A DNA stretch of 64,000 nucleotides from JBBITI01 sp963735055 (GTDB taxonomy: Bacteria; Chloroflexota; Dehalococcoidia; Dehalococcoidales; UBA2162): the NCBI GenBank assembly GCA_963735055.1, contig CAVTJN010000004.1:1-64000 (forward strand), in the 5' to 3' direction. Below the pieces are notes generated by a model. The model worked only from the letters and a program-made list of their open reading frames with translations. It was not told the DNA's origin and did no database searches. Shown piece by piece: positions 8,354-18,023 of the stretch. The number at the start of each line of letters is the position of its first letter. Within the stretch, counting starts at the first letter, position 1. A program made the translations under genes and the position numbers.

Positions 8354-9318
8354 CAATAACCCTGACTGTGCTGCTGGTTTCTTTCGTGGTGACATTTGTG
8401 GCCCATGGCGCCTTGATACCGGCGCTGAAGAGGGCGAGGATCACCGGGAGGGACTTGCACAAACCGGGGCAGCCGGAAGTCGCCGAAATGGGCGGTCTCT
8501 CCATCGTCCTCGGTTTCAGCGCCGGTATCATCCTGGCGATCGCCCTGCGGAGCTTCACCGGCCTATTCGATTTCACCGAGCTCTTGCCCGTGCTGGCGGC
8601 GTTTTCCACCGTCCTTGCCGCGGCGCTGATCGGGATACTCGACGATCTGATAGCGCTGCGTCAATGGACCAAAGCGATGGCGCCACTGCTTTCGGCCTTG
8701 CCTTTGATGGCGATCAGAGTCGGGGATTCCACGATGGCCATTCCATTCCTGGGCCAGGTAGACTTCGGGGTCCTTTTTTCCCTGCTCCTGGTACCGGTCG
8801 GCGTGACGGTGGCCGCGAATGCGTCGAACATGCTGGCGGGATTCAACGGTGTGGAGGCGGGGATGGGCGTGGTGGGCATGACGGCACTGGCAATCATCGC
8901 CTTCCGCCTCAGGGAGGCAACCGCGCTGGTGATTCTCCTCGCCGCCCTGGGAGGACTGGTAGCAACGCTGCGCTACAACTGGTATCCGGCGAGAGTATTT
9001 CTGGGAGACGTCGGGACATTGAGTATCGGGGCAATCATGGCTTCGGCAGTCATTATCGGCAACTTTGAAGCCGCGGGAGCGATCGTGATGGTTCCCTACG
9101 CAATGGACTTCTTGATAAAAGCGCTGCATCGTTTCCCAAGCATGGGTTGGTCCGGAGTGTACCGCGAAGGGAAGCTGTATTGTCCCCCGCAGGGAGTGAA
9201 GGGACTGGGACAACTCGTCATGAAGCTGACCGGTGGCATCAGCGAGAGGAATCTGACGCTGACTCTGATGGGTTTTGAGGCAATATGCGGCGCCGCTGCA
9301 GTCTGGATGTTTCGGTGA
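8350..9318 (+). CDS. Lipid-phosphate N-acetylhexosamine-1-phosphate transferase (Alg7/AglH/MraY superfamily)
   Basis: A polytopic membrane enzyme of 322 residues with about ten helices. Superfamily landmarks in order are DLHKPGQPEVAEMGGLSIVL (DxxxK plus E-M-G-G loop, residues 36-57), GILDDLIALRQWTKA (aspartate pair near 97), NASNMLAGFNGVEAGMG (NxxNxxxGxNG, near 157) and ARVFLGDVGTLSIGA (near 217). The EMGG loop and the NMLAGFNG motif resemble eukaryotic and archaeal GlcNAc-1-P transferases more than WecA or MraY. It would start lipid-linked glycan synthesis on a polyprenyl phosphate and supply STT3. AGGAAGGAAG precedes the ATG. Confidence 0.85.
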   Translation: MTITLTVLLVSFVVTFVAHGALIPALKRARITGRDLHKPGQPEVAEMGGLSIVLGFSAGIILAIALRSFTGLFDFTELLPVLAAFSTVLAAALIGILDDLIALRQWTKAMAPLLSALPLMAIRVGDSTMAIPFLGQVDFGVLFSLLLVPVGVTVAANASNMLAGFNGVEAGMGVVGMTALAIIAFRLREATALVILLAALGGLVATLRYNWYPARVFLGDVGTLSIGAIMASAVIIGNFEAAGAIVMVPYAMDFLIKALHRFPSMGWSGVYREGKLYCPPQGVKGLGQLVMKLTGGISERNLTLTLMGFEAICGAAAVWMFR

Positions 9319-9363
9319 GATCCATCCGTGAGACTTCAGGTACCTCAGACGATCCAGTACCCA

Positions 9364-9372
9364 TGCTATAAT
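9364..9372 (+). promoter_or_regulatory. Extended -10 promoter before the heptose kinase gene
   Basis: TGCTATAAT (TATAAT 9367-9372 with an upstream TG). No good -35 box is visible at 16-18 bp, as expected for extended -10 promoters. The leader to ATG 9440 would be about 60 nt. Confidence 0.45.
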
Positions 9373-9439
9373 GGCGCAGTAGGTTTCAGGACGCTTCTCC
9401 GTCTTTCTATCCAACGGACCTGCGAGGAATACAAGGCGA

Positions 9440-10414
9440 ATGATCGTAACGCAGACTCCTTTGCGAATCAGTTTCCTGGGAGGGGGTACTGATTTTGAGG
9501 ACTACTATCGGAATCGCGGCGGGGTTGTGCTCAGCACTGCTATTGACAAGTACGTGTTTGTGATCGTCAAAGAGAGATTTGACGACCTCATTTGCGTCAA
9601 TTACACGCAACGCGAGAAAGTCGAGCGGGTAAACGAGTTGCGCCACGAACTGGTTCGCGAGGCCCTGAGGACTACCGGCGTGGACCGGGGTATTGAGATC
9701 ACAACCCTCGCCGACGTCCCAGCAGAGGGGACCGGGTTAGGTTCGTCGGCCAGCGTTACCGTCGGCCTTTTGCAGGCGTTGTACGCCTACCGAGGCGAAC
9801 TCACGACGGCAGAGACGCTGGCTTCGGAGGCCTGCCGTATCGAAATAGACAGGCTGAAGAAGCCGGTGGGACGTCAGGACCAGTACATCGCGGCGTACGG
9901 CAACTTGCGCTTCATCACCTTTGGCGCCCGTGTGGTCGTCGAGGATGTAGGCGTGTCCGCGGGGCAAAAGAGAAGCCTCAACGACCGTCTGTTGTGCTTC
10001 TATACCGGTGTAACCCGCAACTCCAGTGATATCCTTGATGAGCAGAAGGCGAACATTGACCAGAGCATCCAGGCGCTGGACGAAATGCGAAAGCTGGCTT
10101 TCCGCGGAAGGGAAGCCATTACACGTGGAGAGTTCGATGAGTTCGGCCGTATCATGCACTCGAGCTGGGAGTTGAAGAAGAGCCTGGCCTCCAGGGTATC
10201 GAATCCTCAAATTGATGGGATGTACGAGGCCGGCCGCAAGGCGGGAGCCATTGGGGGCAAGATCAGCGGCGCCGGTGGCGGCGGTTTCCTGTTACTCTAT
10301 TGCCCCAGGGAAAAACAGGATGGTGTCCGCAGCGCTCTGAGACTCCGAGAACTGCCGTTTCGCTTCGAACAAGACGGGACCAAAGTGATATTCAACTACA
10401 GGAGGCCCGGTTGA
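9440..10414 (+). CDS. hddA: GHMP kinase, D-glycero-alpha-D-manno-heptose 7-phosphate kinase-like
   Basis: A GHMP-family sugar kinase of 324 residues. The N-terminal TPLRISFLGGGTDFEDYYR and the ATP loop AEGTGLGSSASVTVG (near residue 96) are the usual motifs 1 and 2. Motif 3 is KISGAGGGGFLLLYCP near 275. TDFEDYY right after the glycine motif is typical of HddA and related heptose 7-phosphate kinases. It would phosphorylate heptose 7-phosphate at C1. The gmhA- and gmhB-like genes follow directly, which supports this substrate. Its stop overlaps the next start by 4 nt. A fucokinase-like activity is the main alternative. Confidence 0.85.
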   Translation: MIVTQTPLRISFLGGGTDFEDYYRNRGGVVLSTAIDKYVFVIVKERFDDLICVNYTQREKVERVNELRHELVREALRTTGVDRGIEITTLADVPAEGTGLGSSASVTVGLLQALYAYRGELTTAETLASEACRIEIDRLKKPVGRQDQYIAAYGNLRFITFGARVVVEDVGVSAGQKRSLNDRLLCFYTGVTRNSSDILDEQKANIDQSIQALDEMRKLAFRGREAITRGEFDEFGRIMHSSWELKKSLASRVSNPQIDGMYEAGRKAGAIGGKISGAGGGGFLLLYCPREKQDGVRSALRLRELPFRFEQDGTKVIFNYRRPG

Positions 10415-10977
10415 CCAACTCAGAGCGCATCAGGCAGTATCTGTTCGAAGTGCAGGGCGTGCTGCAGCAGTTGCCTGTGGATGGGATTGCCCGGGTCGTT
10501 GACCTCTTGGCATCGGCTCGTGTCCAGGGCAAGAAGGTTCTTCTGCTCGGCAACGGTGGTTCGGCATCGACGGCATCTCACTTCGCCTCCGACCTCTCAA
10601 AGGGAGCCACGTGCGCTGGCAAGCCCCGGATCAGGGCCTCCGCCCTGACGGACAACCTGGCCTTGTTGACGGCCTGGGCGAACGACACTGATTACGCGAA
10701 CATCTTTTCCGAACAACTGGATACCACTGTCGATCCCGGGGACGTGGTCATCTGCATAAGCGGCAGCGGCAATTCTGCAAATGTGCTGAAAGCCGCCATG
10801 GTGGCCCGGGCCAGGGGCGCAGTCACGGTTGGCTTCACCGGCTTCACCGGAGGCAAACTCAAGGACCTCGTCGACATCGCCATCGTAGTCCCGTGCCACC
10901 AGATGGAGCAAGTTGAGGACGTGCATCTCTTACTGGAGCATATGATCACGGTTTGCCTGAGAGAGGGCCCGGGATGA
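10411..10977 (+). CDS. gmhA: SIS-domain phosphoheptose isomerase
   Basis: A protein of 188 residues, the usual size for GmhA, which converts sedoheptulose 7-phosphate to D-glycero-D-manno-heptose 7-phosphate. The SIS fold is marked by KVLLLGNGGSASTASHFASD near residue 45 and by ISGSGNSANVLKA near 115. A C-terminal His/Glu segment CHQMEQVEDVHLLLEHM carries candidate metal or catalytic residues. TTG 10411 is preferred to the earlier in-frame start at 10300 because AGGAGG lies at 10400-10405 and the alternative would read deep into hddA. The TTGA overlap implies coupled translation. Confidence 0.87.
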   Translation: MTNSERIRQYLFEVQGVLQQLPVDGIARVVDLLASARVQGKKVLLLGNGGSASTASHFASDLSKGATCAGKPRIRASALTDNLALLTAWANDTDYANIFSEQLDTTVDPGDVVICISGSGNSANVLKAAMVARARGAVTVGFTGFTGGKLKDLVDIAIVVPCHQMEQVEDVHLLLEHMITVCLREGPG

Positions 10978-10987
10978 ATCTCGCCAC

Positions 10988-11590
10988 ATGAGGCACCGAG
11001 CGGTATTTCTCGATAGAGACGGCACTATTGCTCGGGATGTCCACTACTGCCGGCGACCGGAGGACATTCAGCTGCTGCCAACCGTTCCCGAGGCGATCCA
11101 TGTGCTGAACCACCTCGGACTCAAAGTGGTTGTCGTAACGAACCAGTCCGGCATTGCCCGTGGGTATTTCGACGAGGATATGCTGTCCCGCATTCACGAA
11201 AAGATGAAATCCGACCTCGCCGTGCACGACGCCTACGTTGATGCGGTATATTACTGCCCACACCACCCCGACGACCTTTGCCCCTGCCGGAAGCCGGGGA
11301 CGGAACTCTTCCGCCGGGCGGCGACAGACCTGGACATCGATCTCGGGGAGTCATTCGTCGTGGGCGACCTGCCGATCGACATCGCAGCGGGCAGAACCAT
11401 CGGGTGCCGTACGATCCTCGTCGCCACCGGTCCCGATCCCGTTGATGCCGGCGCGGCTGACCCGGACTACGCGGCCGCCAGCATGATGGATGCCGTGACA
11501 TGGATCAGGTCAAGCATGTTGGCCGCAGATTCCACCGCCGTCGACACTCCGCGGTCCCCGGGCGGACAAGATCGACGTCCGGGCGTCTGA
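10988..11590 (+). CDS. gmhB: D-glycero-D-manno-heptose 1,7-bisphosphate 7-phosphatase
   Basis: A HAD-superfamily phosphatase of 200 residues with the DxD nucleophile FLDRDGTIARD at residues 6-16 and the zinc-binding loop CPHHPDDLCPCRKP near 92, a hallmark of GmhB and histidinol-phosphate phosphatases. Motifs VVTNQSGIARGYF and FVVGDLPIDIAAG are also in place. It removes the 7-phosphate after the HddA-like kinase step. The three genes hddA-gmhA-gmhB are almost contiguous (4-nt overlap, then a 10-nt gap). The last 20 residues are a low-complexity polar tail. Confidence 0.87.
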   Translation: MRHRAVFLDRDGTIARDVHYCRRPEDIQLLPTVPEAIHVLNHLGLKVVVVTNQSGIARGYFDEDMLSRIHEKMKSDLAVHDAYVDAVYYCPHHPDDLCPCRKPGTELFRRAATDLDIDLGESFVVGDLPIDIAAGRTIGCRTILVATGPDPVDAGAADPDYAAASMMDAVTWIRSSMLAADSTAVDTPRSPGGQDRRPGV

Positions 11591-11914
11591 GACACTGAGG
11601 ACAGCGTTTGGATACCGCGACTCCATCTTGTTTATAGCCACGCAGACCAACAGGGGCTGCTTCCCGGCTCCTGTTACCATCCCCGAATACTGAGGGAATG
11701 TCGCCACAAGGTGTTCGTCCACGGATGGTTAACCATGACATTAAAGCCCAAACGAAGGTGACTTGGTGGATTCTTTGAGTATCTTCGATATCATCGAGTA
11801 GTCTGACGATCTATGATACGATATGGGTACTTGGAATTCCGGACAGATGGTGCTGGGATCTGGTGCAGGTACGCGGAGAATAGGCCTTACCACATCCCAA
11901 CTGGAGAAGGGAAT
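11591..11914. other. Intergenic region between gmhB and a methyltransferase gene
   Basis: No gene recognised. An in-frame extension of the downstream gene reaches back to 11813, but it lacks a ribosome site and family-like sequence. AT-rich sequence around 11770-11820 probably includes the methyltransferase promoter, but no clear -35/-10 pair was found. Confidence 0.4.
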
Positions 11915-12637
11915 ATGGGGCTAAACGAAGAAGCGCTGGCTTTTATCGACGATTGTATGGTTAAGACTCTAGGCAGCTTGCCGGGCAAGCGAATGCTTGA
12001 GTTGGGGAACCAAGAGATATTCGGTGACACAATCCTGGAGAGAACCGGGAAACGGTACTATGCAAACAGGGGAGTCGAACATACATCGGTTGATCTAAAC
12101 GGGTTGGATGGGGCTATTAAGCTTGACCTGGCAAAACCGGATCAATTCACAGAATGGCGTAGCTATTTCGATATCGTGACGAATTCCGGTACCAGTGAGC
12201 ACGTGGAGCCAAAGTCGGCACAATACGAATGCTTCACGATAGTTCATAATTGTCTCGCGGTCGGAGGCATCGCGGTTCATATGGTGCCGGACAAGAACAA
12301 GCTCATAGAAAAGGGGAGCTGGAAGAATCACTGTAATAACTACTATTCAGCGGACTTCTTCAGGATGCTGGTATCTGGGAACAAGTATAAGCTGATTGCG
12401 ACCGGGACAATTGGCGATATCCTTGCTGTCTGCGTCCAGAAGACGAGCGATTCGCCTTTCATGCGAAGGCGAGACTTGTTCTTAGAGCATATCTACAGGC
12501 AGGAGGGCGGCGTGGTGTACCAGGGCATCAACGACGCCTGCTTGCCTGTACAACCGGCCGTTGAGAAGGGGCGAAGGCGAGCCACGCAACCGGCAATCTT
12601 CGCATCGCTGAAGAGGCTCTTGTCTCGGAAGGGGTAA
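11915..12637 (+). CDS. Class I SAM-dependent methyltransferase-like protein
   Basis: A protein of 240 residues from ATG 11915, preceded by GAGAAGGGA. A glycine motif RMLELGNQEIFGD near residue 27 resembles motif I of Rossmann methyltransferases. SVDLNGLDGAIKLDL is the acidic motif II region, and FDIVTNSGTSEHVE with HNCLAVGGIAVHMVPD corresponds to motifs IV-V. It lies between the heptose genes and the large multi-module gene, so it probably methylates a glycan residue. G+C is lower than in its neighbours, as in the next two genes, which hints at separate acquisition of 11,900-19,300. Confidence 0.7.
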   Translation: MGLNEEALAFIDDCMVKTLGSLPGKRMLELGNQEIFGDTILERTGKRYYANRGVEHTSVDLNGLDGAIKLDLAKPDQFTEWRSYFDIVTNSGTSEHVEPKSAQYECFTIVHNCLAVGGIAVHMVPDKNKLIEKGSWKNHCNNYYSADFFRMLVSGNKYKLIATGTIGDILAVCVQKTSDSPFMRRRDLFLEHIYRQEGGVVYQGINDACLPVQPAVEKGRRRATQPAIFASLKRLLSRKG

Positions 12638-12884
12638 TACCATCTAGCTTATCTCGCAGCAATACAGTCTCGCCCGCGAGTTGCCCTGACTCAGCACTAG
12701 GATGGCATCAAGCGTTCCACGCTTGCGGGCCTGCCAGAATCAGGCCGCTCACCGATGTTTCAGTGGAATTAGACTCTGCCTCGATTCCCTGCCCTCGATC
12801 CGGTACGAAGCCGGGCTTGGCCACGCCAGTGGGAAATTCACAAGCGGCGCTTCTGAGTACCGCCCGATCAGGTGATAAGGCTGA
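12638..12884. other. Intergenic region upstream of the multi-module gene
   Basis: No gene seen. The total gap to 13004 is 366 bp, and its last third contains a promoter (12885-12914). Confidence 0.5.
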
Positions 12885-12914
12885 TTGAAAGGCATGTCAC
12901 AGATCTAGTATGCT
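12885..12914 (+). promoter_or_regulatory. Promoter of the multi-module glycan gene
   Basis: TTGAAA (12885-12890), 18-bp spacer, TATGCT (12909-12914). This gives a leader of about 80 nt before ATG 13004. Confidence 0.55.
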
Positions 12915-13003
12915 GAGATGGCGGCTGGACTTCACTGGCCGATCGTGCCAATTGCGGCGCAGTATCGAGGGTCATGTGAAGCGGACGCGGGTGAGGCCAA
13001 ACC

Positions 13004-16000
13004 ATGAGTTTCTACGTTCTCAATAGGCACAGCATAAATCTAGAGAATCCAAAGACGAAGAAGGTCCTCCTGATTGGAGGTTTCGGAGGCTGGTGGAATT
13101 TCGGTGACATACTGCAGCTTAAGTCGGTTCTGAATTCTTACGACGAAAACACGATTCCGCTAATTCACATCTTCGTGGGGGCGGTCCTGGAAGACCAATC
13201 TGTAACCGACCGGTTGGCTGACCTATTTCCTCGATCTCCCGTCGTTATCTGGGCGGCTGAAGCGCCGGCTGACTTTACCGAGGTTTCTCTCAAAGTGGAC
13301 ACGCTGCATTTTTATGGCGGCGGCACCATGAACGAATACGGTGGAAAGACAATAATTGAAGTTGTGGAGCGAGCCCTAAAAGCCTTTCAACCCGATCATT
13401 ACCTGATTACTGGTCAGCAGATCACACGGAAAGTCGTGAATAGCTTCAAAGAGCACGTGAGGCTCTACACACCGGACGTAATTGGTGTGAGAGACTACGA
13501 TAGCCTTGACTATCTGAGCCAAGCCGGAATAGAGGCCTATTTTTCATGGGATGACGCCGTGGATGAAATGATGAACATGAAAAATAGACTGAAGATGGGT
13601 CAAGAACGGCAACACAAGAGTGCTTGCTTGGTCCACATAAATACAACGCCTCTCGTAATAAAGAATATTGAGGAGGTCAGTGAAGACCTGGGCCGAATCC
13701 TGGAAAAGAACAAGGAGGATGGCATTGATGAGTGTTGGCTCATGAATGCATATTCCAGGAACTCCGTCATGGTGAAGGATACTTTCAGGTCCATCGAGTA
13801 CTTGAAGATCAATGAGGCCATGCCGGTCTTGAGAATCATTGACCTGAATTACATGGTGCTCAACGATGATACTAGTTCTCTCGGAGAACTCCTTTCTTCA
13901 TTTAGAATCACGTACGCGTGCAGCAGTTCTTACCACGCTGCTCTATTCTTCTCGATATTAGGCGTGCCTTCTTACCTGTTTTGCCATAACGACTACTACT
14001 CGCAGAAGCATAACTCGGTCATGGGACAACGAATCGAACTGCGCTATTTCCTGGATCACAGTCAGGAAATAGCGGCTATTCAGAAGAAGATAAACGCCAA
14101 TAACCTCAAGAGGAGGTCCGCGTTTCCAAATAAGGTGAATGACCTGCTGGAACGCGCACATCGGGTCAACTACCAAGACGTGGATTTCACTTTCCCCGGT
14201 TGGGCGACGGAAGACACAGATGCGTATGAAGTGGACCCTTATATCAGGAGCACGGGCGAAATTGTCCATTCGCTCTCCACGCAAAACAGGAGACTCACCC
14301 AGGAAATGGAGCATCTATCGGCAAGCGACCGAGAACTCCAAATGGCATCTTTGGACCGTCAACATGATATTGGCGAACTCACTTCTGCCTTACTAGCTAG
14401 AGATCGCCAGATAGAGGCGCTTGAAGCAAGCCTTGAGAAAGAGACCACGGAGCTAGGTGAGCTCGCCAGTTCATTGGGGACTAGAGATCTCCAGATAGAA
14501 GCGCTCGAAGCAAACCTTAAGGAGGCGACCAGAGCGACTCGGGACGCCATGAAGCAAATACAGGTGAAGGACACGGAGCTAGGTGAGCTCGCCAGTTCAT
14601 TGGAGAAAAAGGATGCCCAGATAAAGCAAATACAGCAGGGCGTGGCGATGCAGCTCCGAAAAAGGTATCAAAAGGTAGTCGAAACGCTATTGCCTTCAGG
14701 TACAGGGAGTCGAGATCTATACCAGCTTGGACTGAAAGGAATCAGAATCGTCTTGAACGAAGGTTGGCACAGTCTTTTCAGGAAAGCAAACAAGTCGGTC
14801 GGTCGCCGCATTTCTTTTCTGACAAATGCCGTACGAAGAACTGTCAGATACCTCAAGAAGCATGGTGTGTTCAAGACGGTGTCCCGAATTCGCACCGAAC
14901 TGGGCAAAGGGAAGAAGGCGGATCCTTATGGACCGCCCCGCTTCCAAGTTCATGCTCCTCTGCGTGCAAGACAACCCGGGCGCTCTTTACGGAAGATAGC
15001 ATTCGTACCGGGCGATGTGATTCGCGACGCTTACAGTCAGTCGAGCCGATACCGGGTTTTCAATGTGATCGAAGGTCTCACTGCCAAGGGAATAGAGTGT
15101 CCGGTCTTGTATCAGATGAGTCCGGAGATAATGGCGAATGTCTTAGACTCTGATTTGTTGGTTATTTTCCGGGCGACATCCTCCCAACATATCGATGAAA
15201 TCATCGACAGATTCCAGGAGAAGGGCATACCCATCGTCTATGATGTAGACGACTTGATTTTTGAGACTGCGTTGCTGGCCCATCTGGACGCGATAAAGGA
15301 CTGGTCTGATACGCAGAAGTATGAGTATGGAAAGGGGTATCGCGACGTCCTGGACAGGTGCGATTTCGCAACGTGCACGACTGACTATCTGGCGGACCGG
15401 ATCAGAGCCACGGGAAAGACCACATTCGTTATTCCCAATACCATTAACAAAGCTCAATATCAGGTAGCCGAGACAATACTCAAGAATCCCACTCGAAAAG
15501 ATGACAATACAATAAGAATAGGCTATTTCTCAGGAACGATGACGCACAACCGCGACTTTCTCGAAGCTTCTGATGCGGTGTGCGAGATTATGGAACGATT
15601 CCAGAATGTTGAGTTTCATATCGTGGGAGAACTGCAAGCACCTGAGAGATTCATGAACTACGGAAACCGTATCATCCGAGTGGGAATCATGCCGCATCTG
15701 GAAATGCTGAAGTACATAGCCAAAGTAGATATTAATATTGCGCCGCTGGAACTCAATAACCCATTCACGGCCTCCAAGAGCGAGCTCAAGATCTTTGAAC
15801 CCGCCTTGTTGAAAGTACCCACAGTTGCATCAAGGACGGATAGCTACGCAAGATGTATCACCGAGGGTAGAAATGGTTTTCTCGCAAGCTCAAAGGACGA
15901 ATGGATCGAAAAACTGTCGGCGCTAATCGAAAACAGGGAGCTTCGGGCTAAGCTGGGGAACAACGCAAGGAATGACTTCCTCGACCGGTACTACGTGCAA

Positions 16001-17950
16001 AATGCAATTGGAAATGCCGTCAGAGTCTACGAAGAAATAGTGACTGCTTATCGTAACAATGGCCATGGGGCAAGAGCGACGGTAGACCTGGACCATCTCG
16101 ATATAGCATGGATCATACCGGAACCGTTTATCGGTTCCGGAGGTCATAGAAACATCTTCAGGGCCGTCAGGAAGTTACGCGAATATGGTCACAAACTGAC
16201 CGTCTACAGTATGGGGGACACCGGGGGAACACAAGTCAAAGAACTGGTGAATGCCAACTTCTGCCAGATGGGCGACGTCCCGTTCAAGAGATACGATAAC
16301 AACTTGGACAATCATGATGTGTGCTTTGCGACCCTGTGGACTACTGTCTACGCAATGATGGAACACAAGGAAAAGATCAGGTATCCGTTCTATTTTGTGC
16401 AGGACTACGAGCCCATGTTCTACGCAATGGGATCAGAACATGTGCAAGCGGAAAACACATACAGGATGGGCCTGAACGTTATTACGTCAGGCCCATGGCC
16501 GGCCAGGGTACTCAAGAGTAAGTTCAATGTGGAAGCTGACTTCTTCAGGTTCCCGGTTGACAAGAGCCTCTACAATACGGGTATGAAGAGGACAAAGACC
16601 AACAAGAACATCATCTTCTTTGCCAGACCGGAAATGCCGAGAAGATGTTACGAATTGGGGGTGATGGCGCTCAAGCTTGTGAAGGAACAAAGACCCGGCA
16701 TCGAAATTATACTATTCGGCTCGAGCCAGATCCCCAACAATTCCATTCCTTTCGAGCATACTAACCTGGGTGTCATGAACATTCATGACCTGGCAGAACT
16801 CTACCGTAATGCTGACCTCGGGATGGCTTTCTCGACAACAAATCCAAGCCTTGTACCTTACGAAATGATGGCATGCGGATTAGCCGTGGGCGATCTCAAG
16901 TTGGATGACGCGTTAGCCAATTATGAGAGTGAGGAAAACATCTATCTCTTGAACCCACGACCCGAGATTATGGCACAAGAAATAGTCAAGGCTATAGACA
17001 ATGACGATGAAAGACAGGAAAAAGCTTTGAAGGGTTCGCGTTTCGTTCAAAGCTTCCCAGATGAAGATGGGATGGTACGGCGGATAGAGGAAGTGGTAAA
17101 AAGGGTAATTCGCAAAGAGGCTGGTGGGTACTTGCCTTCACCGGCGCAATCCAAAGACGAGGACGCCACCTGGCAACAGACCCGCCTACCTTTCAACGCG
17201 CTTGGGAGTGATTCTCAAGCTTATGAAATGCCGGACCTGGGGGAGAAAGCTACTATGTCTCGCGACAAGCAATCGGATGGCGTACGTGACAGTTTCCTTT
17301 CTGAGCAGTCCGCCTGGTATAGATCATATCTGTCCAGCCGAACGCTGCAGACTCTAGATACGATGTTGCGCGACGAGGGTCCTGAGGGTTTTACTGATTG
17401 GACAGCTCTCTCGTTCCTGTCTTCCATGATCAGATTGTGCCAGCCCACCAATATCCTGCAGTTGGGCACGCACATGGGCTTTTCGGCTATTATATTCGCC
17501 AGTCTCTTGACGAGCGAGAAGGGCAAGATATACACGGTAGAACCGGTCAAGTCATATCATGACAAGGCTCGGTACTATGCCATGCAAGCGGGAGTGAATA
17601 GCCGGATCGAGTTCATCGACGGTTTCTCAACCGATCCGAACATTACCCGGGAACTTGCGAAGCACGGCCCCTATGGTCTTATTTACATCGATACCTCCCA
17701 TTCCTGCGCGGAAACACTGAAAGAGCTAAGAGCTTACGTTGAGGACCATCGGTTTACTAGCCTTTCGACTCTGGTCCTATTGCACGATGTGGGAACCGCC
17801 GCGGTCGCAGTGGACTCAAAAGGAGTACGCGGCGGAGTCGAAGAATGGATAAAGACCGGCGACAACGGCTCAAGGTACCAGTTGTTTGTTCTTGAACCTC
17901 CGCTATATCCCAACGTGAATGGGCTGGGAATGATCAGAAGGGTCAGATAG
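13004..17950 (+). CDS. Multi-module glycan assembly protein: pyruvyltransferase, coiled coil, two GT4-like modules, methyltransferase
   Basis: A single open frame of 1648 residues. (1) Residues about 18-385 resemble polysaccharide pyruvyltransferases (VLLIGGFGGWWNFGDILQ, FYGGGTMNEYGG, then the SSSYHAALFFSILGVPSYLF region). (2) Residues about 415-560 are heptad-rich coiled coil with a repeated ELGELASSL unit. (3) Residues about 660-1015 are a GT-B glycosyltransferase (YDVDDLIFE, DINIAPLELNNPFTASKSEL). (4) Residues about 1028-1370 resemble WsaF-type S-layer rhamnosyltransferases (FIGSGGHRNIFRAVRKL). (5) Residues about 1425-1648 form a SAM methyltransferase (ILQLGTHMGFSAIIFASLL). It would polymerise and cap a surface glycan. 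GAGG precedes the ATG. Confidence 0.82.
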   Translation: MSFYVLNRHSINLENPKTKKVLLIGGFGGWWNFGDILQLKSVLNSYDENTIPLIHIFVGAVLEDQSVTDRLADLFPRSPVVIWAAEAPADFTEVSLKVDTLHFYGGGTMNEYGGKTIIEVVERALKAFQPDHYLITGQQITRKVVNSFKEHVRLYTPDVIGVRDYDSLDYLSQAGIEAYFSWDDAVDEMMNMKNRLKMGQERQHKSACLVHINTTPLVIKNIEEVSEDLGRILEKNKEDGIDECWLMNAYSRNSVMVKDTFRSIEYLKINEAMPVLRIIDLNYMVLNDDTSSLGELLSSFRITYACSSSYHAALFFSILGVPSYLFCHNDYYSQKHNSVMGQRIELRYFLDHSQEIAAIQKKINANNLKRRSAFPNKVNDLLERAHRVNYQDVDFTFPGWATEDTDAYEVDPYIRSTGEIVHSLSTQNRRLTQEMEHLSASDRELQMASLDRQHDIGELTSALLARDRQIEALEASLEKETTELGELASSLGTRDLQIEALEANLKEATRATRDAMKQIQVKDTELGELASSLEKKDAQIKQIQQGVAMQLRKRYQKVVETLLPSGTGSRDLYQLGLKGIRIVLNEGWHSLFRKANKSVGRRISFLTNAVRRTVRYLKKHGVFKTVSRIRTELGKGKKADPYGPPRFQVHAPLRARQPGRSLRKIAFVPGDVIRDAYSQSSRYRVFNVIEGLTAKGIECPVLYQMSPEIMANVLDSDLLVIFRATSSQHIDEIIDRFQEKGIPIVYDVDDLIFETALLAHLDAIKDWSDTQKYEYGKGYRDVLDRCDFATCTTDYLADRIRATGKTTFVIPNTINKAQYQVAETILKNPTRKDDNTIRIGYFSGTMTHNRDFLEASDAVCEIMERFQNVEFHIVGELQAPERFMNYGNRIIRVGIMPHLEMLKYIAKVDINIAPLELNNPFTASKSELKIFEPALLKVPTVASRTDSYARCITEGRNGFLASSKDEWIEKLSALIENRELRAKLGNNARNDFLDRYYVQNAIGNAVRVYEEIVTAYRNNGHGARATVDLDHLDIAWIIPEPFIGSGGHRNIFRAVRKLREYGHKLTVYSMGDTGGTQVKELVNANFCQMGDVPFKRYDNNLDNHDVCFATLWTTVYAMMEHKEKIRYPFYFVQDYEPMFYAMGSEHVQAENTYRMGLNVITSGPWPARVLKSKFNVEADFFRFPVDKSLYNTGMKRTKTNKNIIFFARPEMPRRCYELGVMALKLVKEQRPGIEIILFGSSQIPNNSIPFEHTNLGVMNIHDLAELYRNADLGMAFSTTNPSLVPYEMMACGLAVGDLKLDDALANYESEENIYLLNPRPEIMAQEIVKAIDNDDERQEKALKGSRFVQSFPDEDGMVRRIEEVVKRVIRKEAGGYLPSPAQSKDEDATWQQTRLPFNALGSDSQAYEMPDLGEKATMSRDKQSDGVRDSFLSEQSAWYRSYLSSRTLQTLDTMLRDEGPEGFTDWTALSFLSSMIRLCQPTNILQLGTHMGFSAIIFASLLTSEKGKIYTVEPVKSYHDKARYYAMQAGVNSRIEFIDGFSTDPNITRELAKHGPYGLIYIDTSHSCAETLKELRAYVEDHRFTSLSTLVLLHDVGTAAVAVDSKGVRGGVEEWIKTGDNGSRYQLFVLEPPLYPNVNGLGMIRRVR

Positions 17951-18023
17951 GGAGTCTATCTTGTCCGCTTTCCGATTCTTCATGACTTGAAAGGATGGTG
18001 CTTGGAGATCGGCAGGGGAGACT

